A DNA stretch of 64,000 nt from DAOTTX01 sp034437515 (GCA_034437515.1 DAOTTX010000128.1:62001-126000); one strand, 5' to 3'. Shown: positions 1 to 8,942, counted from the first letter of the stretch. The notes: generated by a model not told the origin, from the letters alone. Made by a program: numbers and translations.

Positions 1-600
1 CCAGTCAGCCGCACCCAGCACCCGCGCCGCGTCTTCGATGCGTGTGGTCTGGTTAGCCCAATACCCGCTGATGATGCGCAACGCAATCGCGTAGTTGTAA
101 AACACATGCGCCAGCAAAATCAAGGCGACGGTGCGCTCCAGTTGGATCGGCGCTTGCTCCAGGTTGAACAACACTTCCAGCGCCTGGTTGACCACACCAT
201 CCGCGCCGATGAGCGCACGAAAGGCCACCGCCACCACGACCGTCGGCAGTACAAACGGCAGCGTGGCAAATGCCAGCAGCAGCGCCTTACCGGGGAAGCG
301 AAAGCGCACGAACACATACGCCCCCGGTAGTGCCAGGCCAAGCGTCAACAGTGTGGAGAGCACGGCCTGCCACAACGTGAACCACAGAATATCGAGGTAA
401 TACGAACTGGTGAAAATCGCGGTGAAGCCGCTGAGGTCGAGCGCGTCTTCGGGGATCAGCGTCAGTTCGAGGATCGTCCCCAGTGGGTAAAAGTAGAACA
501 GCACCAGAAAGAGCAGCGGTATGGACAGCAGCCCATACCGCAGTGCTTTCAAAGACCGTCGAGGCGCTGTTACCCGGTCTAACGGACGGTCTCGGTCCAT
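1..600 (-). CDS. thiP: ABC transporter permease, ThiP-like (partial)
   Basis: Inner-membrane permease subunit of an ABC importer; 200 codons are visible and the gene runs off the left edge. The reading frame from an ATG at 598-600 is open to base 1 and encodes a hydrophobic protein with a first membrane segment near residues 22-42 and further segments around 70-95 and 100-125. Near the visible end it reads RIEDAARVLGA, the EAA-loop signature that contacts the ATPase. The start overlaps the 3' end of the upstream substrate-binding gene by 22 bases, so the two are translationally coupled. The thiamine assignment rests on the TPP riboswitch at the head of the operon; iron or another small solute is possible. 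An ATPase gene would be expected outside the window. Confidence 0.8.
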   Translation of the reverse strand, partial: MDRDRPLDRVTAPRRSLKALRYGLLSIPLLFLVLFYFYPLGTILELTLIPEDALDLSGFTAIFTSSYYLDILWFTLWQAVLSTLLTLGLALPGAYVFVRFRFPGKALLLAFATLPFVLPTVVVAVAFRALIGADGVVNQALEVLFNLEQAPIQLERTVALILLAHVFYNYAIALRIISGYWANQTTRIEDAARVLGAADW

Positions 601-1628
601 GCCCGGATCCAATCCTCACGGTTTTCCTCGATGCGCTCATACTCGACAGTCACCGGTGCTTCCGTCACGGCGGCATATTCCTGGAAAATTTCCGGCAGTT
701 CAGCGTTCTCGTTGACCGGGAAAACGAACATATTCAGCGGCAAATCCTCCTGGAACGTCTCGCTCAACGCAAAATCGACAAACGCCTCCGCGCCCGCGAC
801 GTTATCCGCGCCGTTCAGCACACCGACGAACTCGATCTGACGAAAACAGGTTTCGTCCGCGACGATGGCACCGGTCGGGGCTTCTTCCGGCGTTTCCTCG
901 GCGAACAGCACCTCAACCGGTGGGCTGCTGGCATAGCTCACCACCAGCGGACGCTGTCCGTCCTCGCTACCGGCGCTAAATTCACCGTAATACGCTTCCG
1001 TCCAGCCATCGACGATGAGCGTATCGTTCGCCATCAGATCATCCCAGAAGTCGAGATAGGTGTAGTCGCCTGCCTCACCGAAGACGGCAATCGTGGTCAG
1101 CAGAAACGCCAACCCCGGTGACGACGCGGCAGGATTCTGTACGACCAGTAAGCCCTCATAGGCCGGGTCGGTCAGGGCTTCCAGACTCTCCGGCACGTCG
1201 AGGTCGTTTTCCTCGAAGTAGGCGACATCATAGTTCAAACAGACATCACCATAGGTGACCGGTGTCGCCCGGTTTTCTGCCGCATCAAGCTGGAACTGCT
1301 CCGGCACGTTTTCCAGCCCGTCAGCCGCATAAGGCATGAACAAATTTTCGTTTAACGCCCGGCTGAGGAAGGTATTATCCACGCCGTAAACCACATCACC
1401 CAGCGGATTGTCTTTCGAGAGAATCAACTGGTTGAGCATGATGCCGGCGTCTTCCAAACGCAGGATGCGTAGCGTATAGCCGGTTTCTTCTTCAAAAGCG
1501 GCGATGGTCTCATCGCTGATGGCGAAGCTGTCATAGGTGACGAGGGTCACTTCTTCGGCGTCGTCCTCTTGCGCAGCAAGCGGTAGCAACACGAACAACA
1601 ACACAAATACAATCAAAAGCTTTTTCAT
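579..1628 (-). CDS. thiB: Thiamine-type ABC transporter substrate-binding protein
   Basis: Secreted solute-binding protein of 349 aa, inferred to capture thiamine or a related compound for the ABC importer. It begins with a Sec signal peptide (MKKLLIVFVLLFVLLPLAAQ), then shows the family's opening TLVTYDSFAISD, which matches ThiB-like proteins. I chose the ATG at 1626-1628 rather than an upstream in-frame one because a strong AAGGAGGT lies at 1632-1639 and the signal peptide starts there. The operon continues into the permease. A TPP riboswitch and a terminator lie in the leader, so transcription should fall when TPP is plentiful. There is no lipobox cysteine, so it may be free or retained otherwise. 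Confidence 0.88.
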   Translation of the reverse strand: MKKLLIVFVLLFVLLPLAAQEDDAEEVTLVTYDSFAISDETIAAFEEETGYTLRILRLEDAGIMLNQLILSKDNPLGDVVYGVDNTFLSRALNENLFMPYAADGLENVPEQFQLDAAENRATPVTYGDVCLNYDVAYFEENDLDVPESLEALTDPAYEGLLVVQNPAASSPGLAFLLTTIAVFGEAGDYTYLDFWDDLMANDTLIVDGWTEAYYGEFSAGSEDGQRPLVVSYASSPPVEVLFAEETPEEAPTGAIVADETCFRQIEFVGVLNGADNVAGAEAFVDFALSETFQEDLPLNMFVFPVNENAELPEIFQEYAAVTEAPVTVEYERIEENREDWIRAWTETVR

Positions 1629-1682
1629 ACAAACCTCCTTGTGGATACATTTAACCGGAGGGCGAGATTCCAATAGGGGAGC

Positions 1683-1711
1683 AAAAAACACCCCTCGGAA
1701 TCGTAGGGGTG
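1683..1711 (-). terminator. Intrinsic terminator of the TPP riboswitch expression platform
   Basis: On the minus strand a 7-bp stem CACCCCT/AGGGGTG (arms 1705-1711 and 1689-1695) with a 9-base loop is followed by six Ts (1683-1688). It lies between the riboswitch aptamer and thiB, where a ligand-controlled terminator belongs. A competing antiterminator pairing with the aptamer 3' end was not worked out. Confidence 0.88.
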
Positions 1712-1728
1712 ATGTTGAAGTTCATACG

Positions 1729-1818
1729 CCTCCCTACGCCGGTATAATCCGGGTCAGGTTCATAGGGTCGGTGCGGCGCTACGCACCCTCTCAGCCAGTT
1801 TGCACTAGCTCCCCCGGT
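1729..1818 (-). promoter_or_regulatory. TPP riboswitch (THI box)
   Basis: Read on the minus strand, the leader contains GGCTGAGAGGGTGCG, then GACCCTATGAACCTGACC, then CGGATTATACCGGCGTAGGGA. These match the conserved CUGAGA and ACCUGAxCxGGAUAAUxCCxGCGUAGGGA elements of the TPP aptamer. It precedes thiB and is followed by a terminator hairpin, so TPP binding should stop transcription of the transporter operon. The spacing between the P1 5' strand and CUGAGA is a little long, suggesting an enlarged element there. Confidence 0.95.
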
Positions 1819-1888
1819 TGGGTTACCTAATTTAACCTTAGCCTATCACGTCTGTAATTTTTCGCAAGGGACTTTAAACCAATACTTA

Positions 1889-2674
1889 TCAGTGTGCGCG
1901 GTAGGCGTCGAATTCCCCGGCGTTACACGCATCGACGTAGCGCATCAGCTCGACACCATCCATCGGGTACAACGGATAGCAGCTTGTAGGCCATGCCCCA
2001 TGCGGCGCAGGGACGATCACATCCGCGCCCGGTGCGGGTAGCAACGTACTATCCACTGACTTCTCAACCGAATCGACAATTTCCTCGACCGTGACGATGA
2101 CCGTATCCGCCACGTAGACCAGTTCGAGGTCGATGCCGAGGTTGTTATTCAACTTAACGTTGCCGGCGCGGTCGGCTTGCAGGCCGTGCAGTACCGCATA
2201 GTCGATGTGAATCGCCGGGAACGCCATTAACATCTCATCGGTGTAAGGATCGGCGACGGCCTTCACATCTGGGCGCAGGCGCGGCAAATCCGTACCGACC
2301 CACGCCCGTGACGGCAGCGAGCCGACGCCACCCATCGCCGCCCGCAAGCCCATGACCATGCTGGCCTCGGTTTCCTCGACGATGGCGACCTCCCCGCGCT
2401 GTGCGGCCTGCGTGAACATCGGCGCGAGGCCGAACGCTTCCAGGCCAAAGTACACACTGCGCACGGTGGCAACACACCCCGCCCCTACCAGCAGATCGGA
2501 CTCATACCCGGCGGTGAAGTTGACCAGCGTCAGGTCACGCGGCGGTTTCTCCCGTGCCAGCAGCGCCCGCACAAACCCCACCGGACGCCGGTACAAGGTC
2601 ATCCCACCGAACGCGATCACCGCCCCATCGGGGATGGTGTCGGCGAGTTGTTGAAGTGAATGTACAGTGCTCAT
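1889..2674 (-). CDS. Class I CoA-transferase alpha-like subunit (GctA/IpdA-type)
   Basis: 261-aa protein of the class I CoA-transferase alpha family. The N-terminal segment AVIAFGGMTLYRRPVGFVRALL is the glycine-rich CoA-binding region. Later DYAVLHGLQADRAGNVKL is the other recognisable family motif. Start: ATG at 2672-2674, overlapping the stop of the upstream membrane-protein gene in an ATGA arrangement; an upstream in-frame extension would run through that gene. Enzymes of this family act as alpha/beta pairs. The only beta-like subunit in the window lies 6 kb away (8943-9761), an unusual separation. The substrate is unknown; glutaconate-type CoA transfer or IpdAB-type ring-opening hydrolysis are both possible. 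Confidence 0.82.
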   Translation of the reverse strand: MSTVHSLQQLADTIPDGAVIAFGGMTLYRRPVGFVRALLAREKPPRDLTLVNFTAGYESDLLVGAGCVATVRSVYFGLEAFGLAPMFTQAAQRGEVAIVEETEASMVMGLRAAMGGVGSLPSRAWVGTDLPRLRPDVKAVADPYTDEMLMAFPAIHIDYAVLHGLQADRAGNVKLNNNLGIDLELVYVADTVIVTVEEIVDSVEKSVDSTLLPAPGADVIVPAPHGAWPTSCYPLYPMDGVELMRYVDACNAGEFDAYRAH

Positions 2675-3201
2675 CGCAACGCATTCTCGATCAACATCAC
2701 AAGCTGTCGATAATCCAGCGAGATTTGCCAGATAGAATAGACCAGCATAATCGCCCATACACCGAGGAACATCAGCAGAAAAATCGAGTAGAACAGGAAC
2801 GGCGCAAATAACCACCAGACCACCAATACCAATGGCGTTGCCAGCAGCAACAGCGCATACAGCCAGCCGACGCGCATATCCCCGCGTACCACTGTTCGCG
2901 CCAGTCCCTTGTCAATGACGATAACGCCTGTCGCCTTGACCGTTGTATAGTTCACGCCACGACTGTTGCGCCGGATGCGCAGGTCAAAGTCATAGATGCG
3001 GTCGATACGGTGCTTAACGCTTGCCGTGCGGCTTACCGGTTGCATAAATCCGCGTGTTTGCCGCAGATCATTGAGCCGCCGCCCGGCTTCCTCTGGTGTC
3101 AAATCAGTGATGACCTCAAAGCTGCGGGCGAACAGCGCCCGGTTCCAGTAGTGCGTAATCTGGCTAGCAGATTGGTTCTTGCGTTTGAGTCCTTCGGACA
3201 T
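2671..3201 (-). CDS. Hypothetical two-TM membrane protein
   Basis: 176-aa protein I do not recognise as a named family. The first 100 residues are soluble and basic, with an NxxDLR-type segment and beta-strand-like stretches. Two strongly hydrophobic segments follow near residues 110-130 and 132-155, and the C-terminus is short. The start at 3201 is preferred over 3231 because GGGAGG lies 6 bases upstream. It overlaps the CoA-transferase alpha gene by 4 bases, so the two are co-translated. Nothing in the sequence links it to CoA chemistry. Confidence 0.7.
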   Translation of the reverse strand: MSEGLKRKNQSASQITHYWNRALFARSFEVITDLTPEEAGRRLNDLRQTRGFMQPVSRTASVKHRIDRIYDFDLRIRRNSRGVNYTTVKATGVIVIDKGLARTVVRGDMRVGWLYALLLLATPLVLVVWWLFAPFLFYSIFLLMFLGVWAIMLVYSIWQISLDYRQLVMLIENALR

Positions 3202-3283
3202 TTTACGACCTCCCTTATCCTGTTCTACCATAGTTTACCGGCAATCGGGGCGTAAGATCCCCCCAATCCTTCAGGGGATGCCG

Positions 3284-3652
3284 TCACGACTCGCGTTCGA
3301 GCCACTCACGATCTTTACGGGTCAGCTTGGCGACGACCAGATCATACGAATTATCGATCATCTCGTAGAGTTCGTCTTCGGGGATGGTGCCATCGCAGGT
3401 GATCGTGTTCCAGTGGCGTTTGTTCATGTGGTAGCCGGTCTGCACAGCAGGGTACGTTTGCCGCAAAAGCTGTGCCTGTGTCGGGTCACATTTGAGCGTG
3501 ATACGTGTGTTTTCGCCTTCGGCGGGTTGGACGAATAAGATAGCGAACATCTTGCCCATCACCTTGAACACCGCGCCTTCAGGACTAAACGGGAACGTTT
3601 CCTCAACCCCCGGCTTTTGCAGGCAATATTGGCACAACACTTGTACTTCCAT
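3284..3652 (-). CDS. MmcQ/YjbR family protein
   Basis: 122-aa protein of the MmcQ/YjbR (CyaY-like fold) family, small proteins suggested to bind DNA. Diagnostic features are GVEETFPFSPEGAVFKVMGK near residues 15-34, ITLKCDP in the middle, and the C-terminal HMNKRHWNTITCDGTIPEDEL then a DNSYDLVVAKLTRK helix. The length is normal for the family. It sits upstream of the membrane-protein/CoA-transferase pair with an 82-base gap, so it may or may not share their transcript. The cellular role is unknown. Confidence 0.88.
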   Translation of the reverse strand: MEVQVLCQYCLQKPGVEETFPFSPEGAVFKVMGKMFAILFVQPAEGENTRITLKCDPTQAQLLRQTYPAVQTGYHMNKRHWNTITCDGTIPEDELYEMIDNSYDLVVAKLTRKDREWLERES

Positions 3653-3832
3653 AAGCGGTTTTCCTTTGTTGAGCGTTTAGCTTTATTTAACAATAGAATT
3701 TTTGTTCCGTCAAACCGACGATTGTGACAAACCGGAGACCTGAGAATTCAACGAATTGCATTACCACTTCATCCCCTGAGTGTGTTAATCTCTACGGACA
3801 TTGACCTGAGGAGTTCAAGGAGACAATTCAAT

Positions 3833-4603
3833 ATGAGACGCTTGGCAACGATTCTACTGATTCTGATGTTCGCATTAGCTGCTTGTGGTGGTGATGATGA
3901 TGGTGACGAAGAGAGCACCACACCAGATACCGAAGACACCACCACGCAGACTGAAGACCAAGAGACTGAGGATACCGAAGAGACGGACGCACAAGAGGAT
4001 ACTGAGGACACGGACGACAGCGCCGAAGCCGAAGTCGAGATATCTGGCGCGTCTGATGTCGAACTCGTCACCGATTTACCGGAAAGCTACGAAGAAAGTG
4101 ACCTCACAACGACGACTGTCACCAACGCTTTCACCGAGGAAGATTTCACACTCTCTAACTTCGCCGGTCGCACCGTGTTGATGCAAGGAATGGGCCTACG
4201 CAACAGCGAAGACGCCATCCCCACGTTAGAAGCCATGCAACAGATCATCGCTGAACTGGGTGTCGAAGATTATGTTTATATCACCTTCTTCCCCGAAGTG
4301 TCGGCCCGTGCGGTACCAATCGCCACCTTCGCCGATGAAAACGGCTTTGATTGGCTGTTCATCAACAGCAATCAACTGGGCTTTGCGCTGCGCCGCCAAT
4401 ACGACGCCGTTGCTGCCAGCGGTGGCTCACTGCCACGCTTTTACATCGGCCCCAACGGTGAACTGAGCGAACTCGAAACCGGCCCCATTGAGGACGTAGA
4501 CGCCGTGATCGAGCAGCTACGCGCCATGTCTGAAGGCGGCGGGGAGATGCCCGAAGGCGATGATGCAGAAGAAGCGACCCCCGAAGCCACCGAAGAATCA
4601 TAA
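3833..4603 (+). CDS. Lipoprotein with thioredoxin-like domain
   Basis: 256-aa predicted lipoprotein. The signal sequence MRRLATILLILMFALAAC ends in a LAAC lipobox. It is followed by about 50 residues that are almost entirely Asp, Glu and Thr, a flexible acidic linker, then a domain resembling thioredoxin/AhpC-type proteins (NFAGRTVLMQGMGLRNSEDA, then LPRFYIGPNGEL). The CxxC active site is absent; the loop reads GMGLRNSED, so no thiol redox activity is expected. The tail is again acidic. Start: ATG at 3833 with AAGGAG upstream. The stop overlaps the convergent gene by 6 bases. Confidence 0.78.
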   Translation: MRRLATILLILMFALAACGGDDDGDEESTTPDTEDTTTQTEDQETEDTEETDAQEDTEDTDDSAEAEVEISGASDVELVTDLPESYEESDLTTTTVTNAFTEEDFTLSNFAGRTVLMQGMGLRNSEDAIPTLEAMQQIIAELGVEDYVYITFFPEVSARAVPIATFADENGFDWLFINSNQLGFALRRQYDAVAASGGSLPRFYIGPNGELSELETGPIEDVDAVIEQLRAMSEGGGEMPEGDDAEEATPEATEES

Positions 4604-5269
4604 CTCAGCAAGCTGTTTACCGAGCGCGGTTAACTGATCGTGCGCGGTAAGCGACTGGTACCAATCCGCCGGGAGCTGTGACGGATCACCCAGGCGTGCG
4701 CCCATCACACCCCCGGCGATCATCCCGACCCAATCCCGGCGACCGCGCACCTGTCGCGCACATCGGATGCAAGCGGTGAAGTCATCGTCATAACGCAGGA
4801 TGCAGTAAAGCGCCTGCGCGATGACTTCGGGCGGCGTTTGCTCTTTGCCGATGTGCCGCAGTGCGGCGGCCTCATCTACCCAACCCATTACATGCCCGAT
4901 GCGTAACATCGCCGCATCAAACTCGTCACTCATGCCATCACAGAACGTCAGCACGTGATTGACATACTCACCGAGATGCAACCCGGTGAGCGTCACCGCG
5001 ACGAGAGACGCCCCTGCAACCGCCGCAACCTTTGCCGTTGTTTCGGTGTAGTTCAACGCCATTTGATAGAGAATTGCCTCATCATGATGGTAGCGACAGC
5101 CGACCGGCACGACCGGCACCGGGAAGGGAAAGCGCGTCAATTGCCCCGCGATGACCGCTTCGGTACAGTCGATCAAAGCAGGCAGATATACATTATCTTC
5201 CGTTGTCTCGCCTTCCACCTGCACATGGACGGCTCCCAACGCTGCACCCAGCAGAACAGATACACTCAT
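4598..5269 (-). CDS. ADP-ribosylglycohydrolase-like protein, degenerate metal site
   Basis: 223-aa protein whose C-terminal part resembles the ADP-ribosylglycohydrolase (DraG) fold: VIAQALYCILRYDDDFTACI, then RGRRDWVGMIAGGVMGARLG, then LPADWYQSL. In active enzymes the central motif is close to GGDTDTxAAIAGAxxGA; here the first Asp and the Thr are replaced (RRDW), so the dimetal site is probably incomplete. The N-terminal TDDT-type motif is also not visible. The start at 5269 is backed by AAGGA upstream; an ATG at 5284 is an alternative. It may be a non-catalytic ADP-ribose binder. Moderate confidence in the fold, low in activity. Confidence 0.55.
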   Translation of the reverse strand: MSVSVLLGAALGAVHVQVEGETTEDNVYLPALIDCTEAVIAGQLTRFPFPVPVVPVGCRYHHDEAILYQMALNYTETTAKVAAVAGASLVAVTLTGLHLGEYVNHVLTFCDGMSDEFDAAMLRIGHVMGWVDEAAALRHIGKEQTPPEVIAQALYCILRYDDDFTACIRCARQVRGRRDWVGMIAGGVMGARLGDPSQLPADWYQSLTAHDQLTALGKQLAEL

Positions 5270-5396
5270 AGATTTTCCTTGCATGAACGCTAAATCCAAT
5301 TTACATAATTTTAGCAAGACTATTATGTGATATTCGACCCAAAATGTAATATCCTATAAGGTAGACGTTTGCATTAAGAGAGATTAGACAATCAAT

Positions 5397-6740
5397 ATGG
5401 AACAGAACACAAAAAATCGGCAGCGCACCTTTCGTGATGCTGCCCTCCCGTTGCAGCTTGTTTTGCTTATTGCGGTCACCTTCGGCCTCGGCGTGCTGTT
5501 TGGCAGCCAGTACATGGTCAGCCAGGCACAAAGCGGCACCAACCTCCCCGACGAAGCCGAGGAAGCCTTCGCGCCCCTTTACGAGACTTATAACTTGATC
5601 CAGGCACAATTTATTGAGGATGTTCCGGTCGAGACGTTGGTTGACGGCGCAATTAGCGGTATGGTCGAGGCGCTCGATGACCAGTACAGCGCCTACGTCA
5701 ACGCGGAATTCTTCCCCTACATGAGCCAGAATCTCTCTGGAGAGATTGAGGGCATCGGCGTGACGATCAACGAAATGGAAACCGGCTTTATCGAGGTCGT
5801 GAACGTGCTCGAAGGCACCCCGGCGGAGCAATCCGGCGTGGAAGAAGGTGATGTTTTCCTCGTTGTTGACGGTACTAACGTCGAAGGCTTGAACACACTC
5901 GAACTCGCCGCTCGTGTGCGTGGGCCATCCGGCACCACCGTTGAGATCACCTTCCTGCGGGATGAAGAAGAGGTCACGCTGAACATCGAACGTGCACCGA
6001 TTGAAGTGCCGAACATCGAGGCAGAAATTCTAGAAGGCGACATCGCCTACATCAGTATGGCGAACTTCACCAGCATCGCCCGCACACAAATTGATGACGC
6101 AATCGAAGGGCTAGATTTCAGCAACCTGAACGGGTTGGTCTTCGACCTGCGCAGCAATCCGGGCGGCTTCTTGACGACTGCAACCGAGATCGCTGGGTTA
6201 TTCATGAAAGAAGGCACGATCCTGATCGAAGAATTCGGTGATGGACGCAGCGATATTTTCCGTATCGAAGGTGGGCAGGTGCTTCAAGAGCTGCCGGACG
6301 GCAACATCCGCGTCTACTCACAAAACGCCAGCTTTGCAGACATCCCGGTGCCGGTCGTCGTTCTACTCGATGAGCGTAGTGCCAGTGCGTCTGAACTGGT
6401 CGCCGGAGCCTGGCAGGATAACGGAGTCGTAACCATCCTGGGTGAAACATCGTTCGGCAAGGGGACGGTGCAGTTGCAAAACGCACTGGTCAACGGCGGC
6501 GGCCTGCGCCTGACAGTCGCACGTTGGCTCACACCTAACGGCGACTCCATTTCTGAGCAAGGCATCACACCAGATATTATCGTGGAAATTCCCGAAGATG
6601 CCGAACTCGAACAGGGCGAAGACCCACAACTCGAAGCGGCGATTGACTTCCTGCTGACCGGTGAAATCCCGCCGCAACCCGACCCTGCCGAACTCGAGGA
6701 AGCCGCGGAAGCCACAGCGGAACCCGAACCCGCGCCCTAG
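5397..6740 (+). CDS. S41 family carboxy-terminal processing protease
   Basis: 447-aa CtpA/Prc-like periplasmic or surface protease. A membrane anchor lies at residues 17-37. A PDZ domain follows near 115-195 (GVTINEMETGFIEVVNVLEG, then GVEEGDVFLVVDG). The S41 core at about 205-390 contains DLRSNPGG. The catalytic Ser lies in ERSASASELVAGA near residue 330 and the general-base Lys in ETSFGKGTVQ near 355, so the Ser-Lys dyad is intact. The C-terminus is an acidic Glu/Pro/Ala-rich tail. It probably trims or degrades secreted proteins from their C-termini. secG follows 60 bases downstream on the same strand. Confidence 0.94.
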   Translation: MEQNTKNRQRTFRDAALPLQLVLLIAVTFGLGVLFGSQYMVSQAQSGTNLPDEAEEAFAPLYETYNLIQAQFIEDVPVETLVDGAISGMVEALDDQYSAYVNAEFFPYMSQNLSGEIEGIGVTINEMETGFIEVVNVLEGTPAEQSGVEEGDVFLVVDGTNVEGLNTLELAARVRGPSGTTVEITFLRDEEEVTLNIERAPIEVPNIEAEILEGDIAYISMANFTSIARTQIDDAIEGLDFSNLNGLVFDLRSNPGGFLTTATEIAGLFMKEGTILIEEFGDGRSDIFRIEGGQVLQELPDGNIRVYSQNASFADIPVPVVVLLDERSASASELVAGAWQDNGVVTILGETSFGKGTVQLQNALVNGGGLRLTVARWLTPNGDSISEQGITPDIIVEIPEDAELEQGEDPQLEAAIDFLLTGEIPPQPDPAELEEAAEATAEPEPAP

Positions 6741-6800
6741 TCATGCCACCGGGGACGGTGATATACTGTCTCCACTTCTGCTCAATTAAAGGAGATTAAG

Positions 6801-7028
6801 ATGCAGGCAGCATTCCAATTTGCATCCATCATACTCTCAGTCGCGCTTATCGTCCTGATTATGCTTCAGGTAAAAGGCGGCGCGTTGGGGTCACTGCTCG
6901 GCGGGGATGCCGGCGGCGGTATCGCGCGTACCCGGCGCGGCCTGGAAAAGACCCTGTTTCAAATCACGGTCGGCCTTTCCACGCTGTTTCTGGTGATTTG
7001 TATTCTCGCGGTGATTTTCTATAGCTAG
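6801..7028 (+). CDS. secG: Preprotein translocase subunit SecG
   Basis: 75-aa SecG, the small accessory subunit of the SecYEG channel. Two hydrophobic segments (residues 5-25 and 53-73) flank the conserved loop GGALGSLLGGDAGGGIARTRRGLEKTLF, which carries the family's glycine-rich region and the RGLEK motif. Length is normal. AAAGGAG lies just before the ATG. A hairpin after the stop may end transcription. Confidence 0.95.
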   Translation: MQAAFQFASIILSVALIVLIMLQVKGGALGSLLGGDAGGGIARTRRGLEKTLFQITVGLSTLFLVICILAVIFYS

Positions 7029-7036
7029 TCACCTAC

Positions 7037-7064
7037 GGGTGCCTTACGCTGTTATAAGGCACCC
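7037..7064 (+). terminator. Probable hairpin terminator after secG
   Basis: A perfect 9-bp stem GGGTGCCTT/AAGGCACCC (7037-7045 and 7056-7064) with a 10-base loop begins 8 bases after the secG stop. It is followed by TTCCCT rather than a long T tract, so termination may be partial. Confidence 0.5.
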
Positions 7065-7130
7065 TTCCCTAATCCCCACACGTTCCCGTAAAATTCCCAT
7101 TTCAACGGTAAATGCACAAGGATAGACCTC

Positions 7131-8915
7131 ATGCTGCAAGGATTCCGCTGGCAACTGCTCGCGTTGATCGTCGCTGTTGCGGTGTTCGCCGTCGTCATCA
7201 TGACCCGACCGGATGGCGAACAGCGCGTAGTCGTCGCCACCGAAGCGCCCATGACGGAAGTCGTCGCCCAACCGAGCGCGACCCCACAACCGACCCTCGC
7301 ACCAACAGCGGCTCCGCAGCAGATCACCGTCCCCGCCCAGAGCGATGGTATCGTCACCTACACCGAAGGGATGGTCGGCAGCGTACAACGTTTAAATCCA
7401 CTGCTGGCAGATTTGAATCCCGTTGATCGTGATATTACCGCTTTGATCTTCGAGGGCTTGACGACCATCAACGAATACGGCGAGGTCAGCCCGCAGCTTG
7501 CCGAAGACTGGATCGTCTCTTTCGACGGTCTGGAATATGTGTTTACGCTGCGCGATGACGTGCTATGGCAGGATGGCACTCCCTTCAGTGCCGATGATGT
7601 GATTTACACCATGTCCTTATTAAAAGACCCGAACTTCCCCGGCCCGGTCGATCTCGGTCAGTTCTGGCGCACGGTGGAAACAGAAAAGATCAGTACTACA
7701 TTGGTACGCTTCCGGCTGACGCAACCACTCGCCAGCTTCCCGGAGCTGCTGCGCATCGGCATTTTGCCCTATCACGCGCTCCAGGGGACGACCTCCGCCC
7801 AACTACCCGAACATCGTTTCAATCTGACCCCGGTCGGCACCGGCCCCTACCAGCTTGAGGCCATCCGTGCGGAAGACAACCGCGTCCGTACCGTAGACCT
7901 GCGCGTCTCACCGAATTATCGTCTGCGCCCGGAAGGACAGGCAGGCTATACGTTGGAGCGTGTCAGCTTCCGTCTGTACAACGCCTATGAGGACATACTC
8001 GCCGCGTTGGAAGCAGGCGAGATCGACGGTTACGCCACACTCGATTGGTTAGAGCGTCTGCCGCTCATGCGCTTCGCCAGCCAGTACACCCCACACACCG
8101 GCTATGACCCGGCGGTCGGCTTTCTGGTGTTCAACTGGGGTGATGACAACTTCGAGTTGTTCCGTGAGGAGCGGGTGCGCCGCGCCCTGATGACCGGCCT
8201 CGACCGGGAAGGTGCGGTCAGCCGTCAGTTGAGCAACCTCGTCGCCCCTGCGGATAGTCCGTTGTTACCCCTTTCCTGGGCCTATGAGAGTGACCTGCCT
8301 TACCCACCCTACAGCGTGCAGACCGCAAACAACGAGCTTGCCGTTTCGAACATCCGGCTTGGCGAGGCACAACGCACCGATGGTCAGTTGTTCGGCTTTA
8401 CGATTATCGTCCCTGACGAGGCCGCGCTGGTTGGCCTTGCTAATGACATCGCCGCGCAGTGGTCACAACTTGCCGTCACCACCGATGAGGTCACCCGACA
8501 GGTAGAAGTTAACGTCGAGCCACTCGCCCCGGCAATTTACACGCAGCGCGTGCAGGATGGAGACTTTCAGGCGGCGATCATCGAGCTTTCCAAAGCGCCC
8601 AACGCTGACCCCGACGTATACACGTTCTGGCATCAAGGCCAGTTCCCCGACGGAGAAAATTACGGCGCTGCCAACAACCGTGCGGTCAGTGAGGCACTCG
8701 AACTCGGACGCCGTGATGCCAACGGTCTGCACCGCGCCATCCACTATGATACGTTCCAACGGGCATTTGTAGAGCACGCCGTCGCGCTGCCGTTGTACTA
8801 TCCGCTGTTCACCTACAGCGTGACGAATGAAATCGAAGGCGTCCAACTCGGCTTACTCGGCTCCACCGCCGACCGCTTCAACACGATCAAACATTGGCAA
8901 TTTGTGGATCAATAA
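7131..8915 (+). CDS. Peptide-type ABC transporter substrate-binding protein (SBP_bac_5)
   Basis: 594-aa extracytoplasmic solute-binding protein of the OppA/DppA (SBP family 5) type. An N-terminal membrane anchor or uncleaved signal (residues 8-24, no lipobox) is followed by a Thr/Pro/Ala-rich linker. The binding domain begins YTEGMVGSVQRLNPLL and shows the family hallmarks LIFEGLTTINEYGEVSPQLA, DGLEYVFTLRDDVLWQDGTP and TGPYQLEAI. No permease or ATPase gene is adjacent, so the ligand cannot be inferred. Start: the only ATG before the hydrophobic segment. Confidence 0.9.
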   Translation: MLQGFRWQLLALIVAVAVFAVVIMTRPDGEQRVVVATEAPMTEVVAQPSATPQPTLAPTAAPQQITVPAQSDGIVTYTEGMVGSVQRLNPLLADLNPVDRDITALIFEGLTTINEYGEVSPQLAEDWIVSFDGLEYVFTLRDDVLWQDGTPFSADDVIYTMSLLKDPNFPGPVDLGQFWRTVETEKISTTLVRFRLTQPLASFPELLRIGILPYHALQGTTSAQLPEHRFNLTPVGTGPYQLEAIRAEDNRVRTVDLRVSPNYRLRPEGQAGYTLERVSFRLYNAYEDILAALEAGEIDGYATLDWLERLPLMRFASQYTPHTGYDPAVGFLVFNWGDDNFELFREERVRRALMTGLDREGAVSRQLSNLVAPADSPLLPLSWAYESDLPYPPYSVQTANNELAVSNIRLGEAQRTDGQLFGFTIIVPDEAALVGLANDIAAQWSQLAVTTDEVTRQVEVNVEPLAPAIYTQRVQDGDFQAAIIELSKAPNADPDVYTFWHQGQFPDGENYGAANNRAVSEALELGRRDANGLHRAIHYDTFQRAFVEHAVALPLYYPLFTYSVTNEIEGVQLGLLGSTADRFNTIKHWQFVDQ

Positions 8916-8942
8916 AATGCGCCTTTACCCCATTTTCGGCGC

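Noticed and set aside
483..1121. 212-codon plus-strand frame opposite thiB.
   Set aside because: It is antisense to a gene with a clear signal peptide, SD and family motifs, and has no motif of its own.
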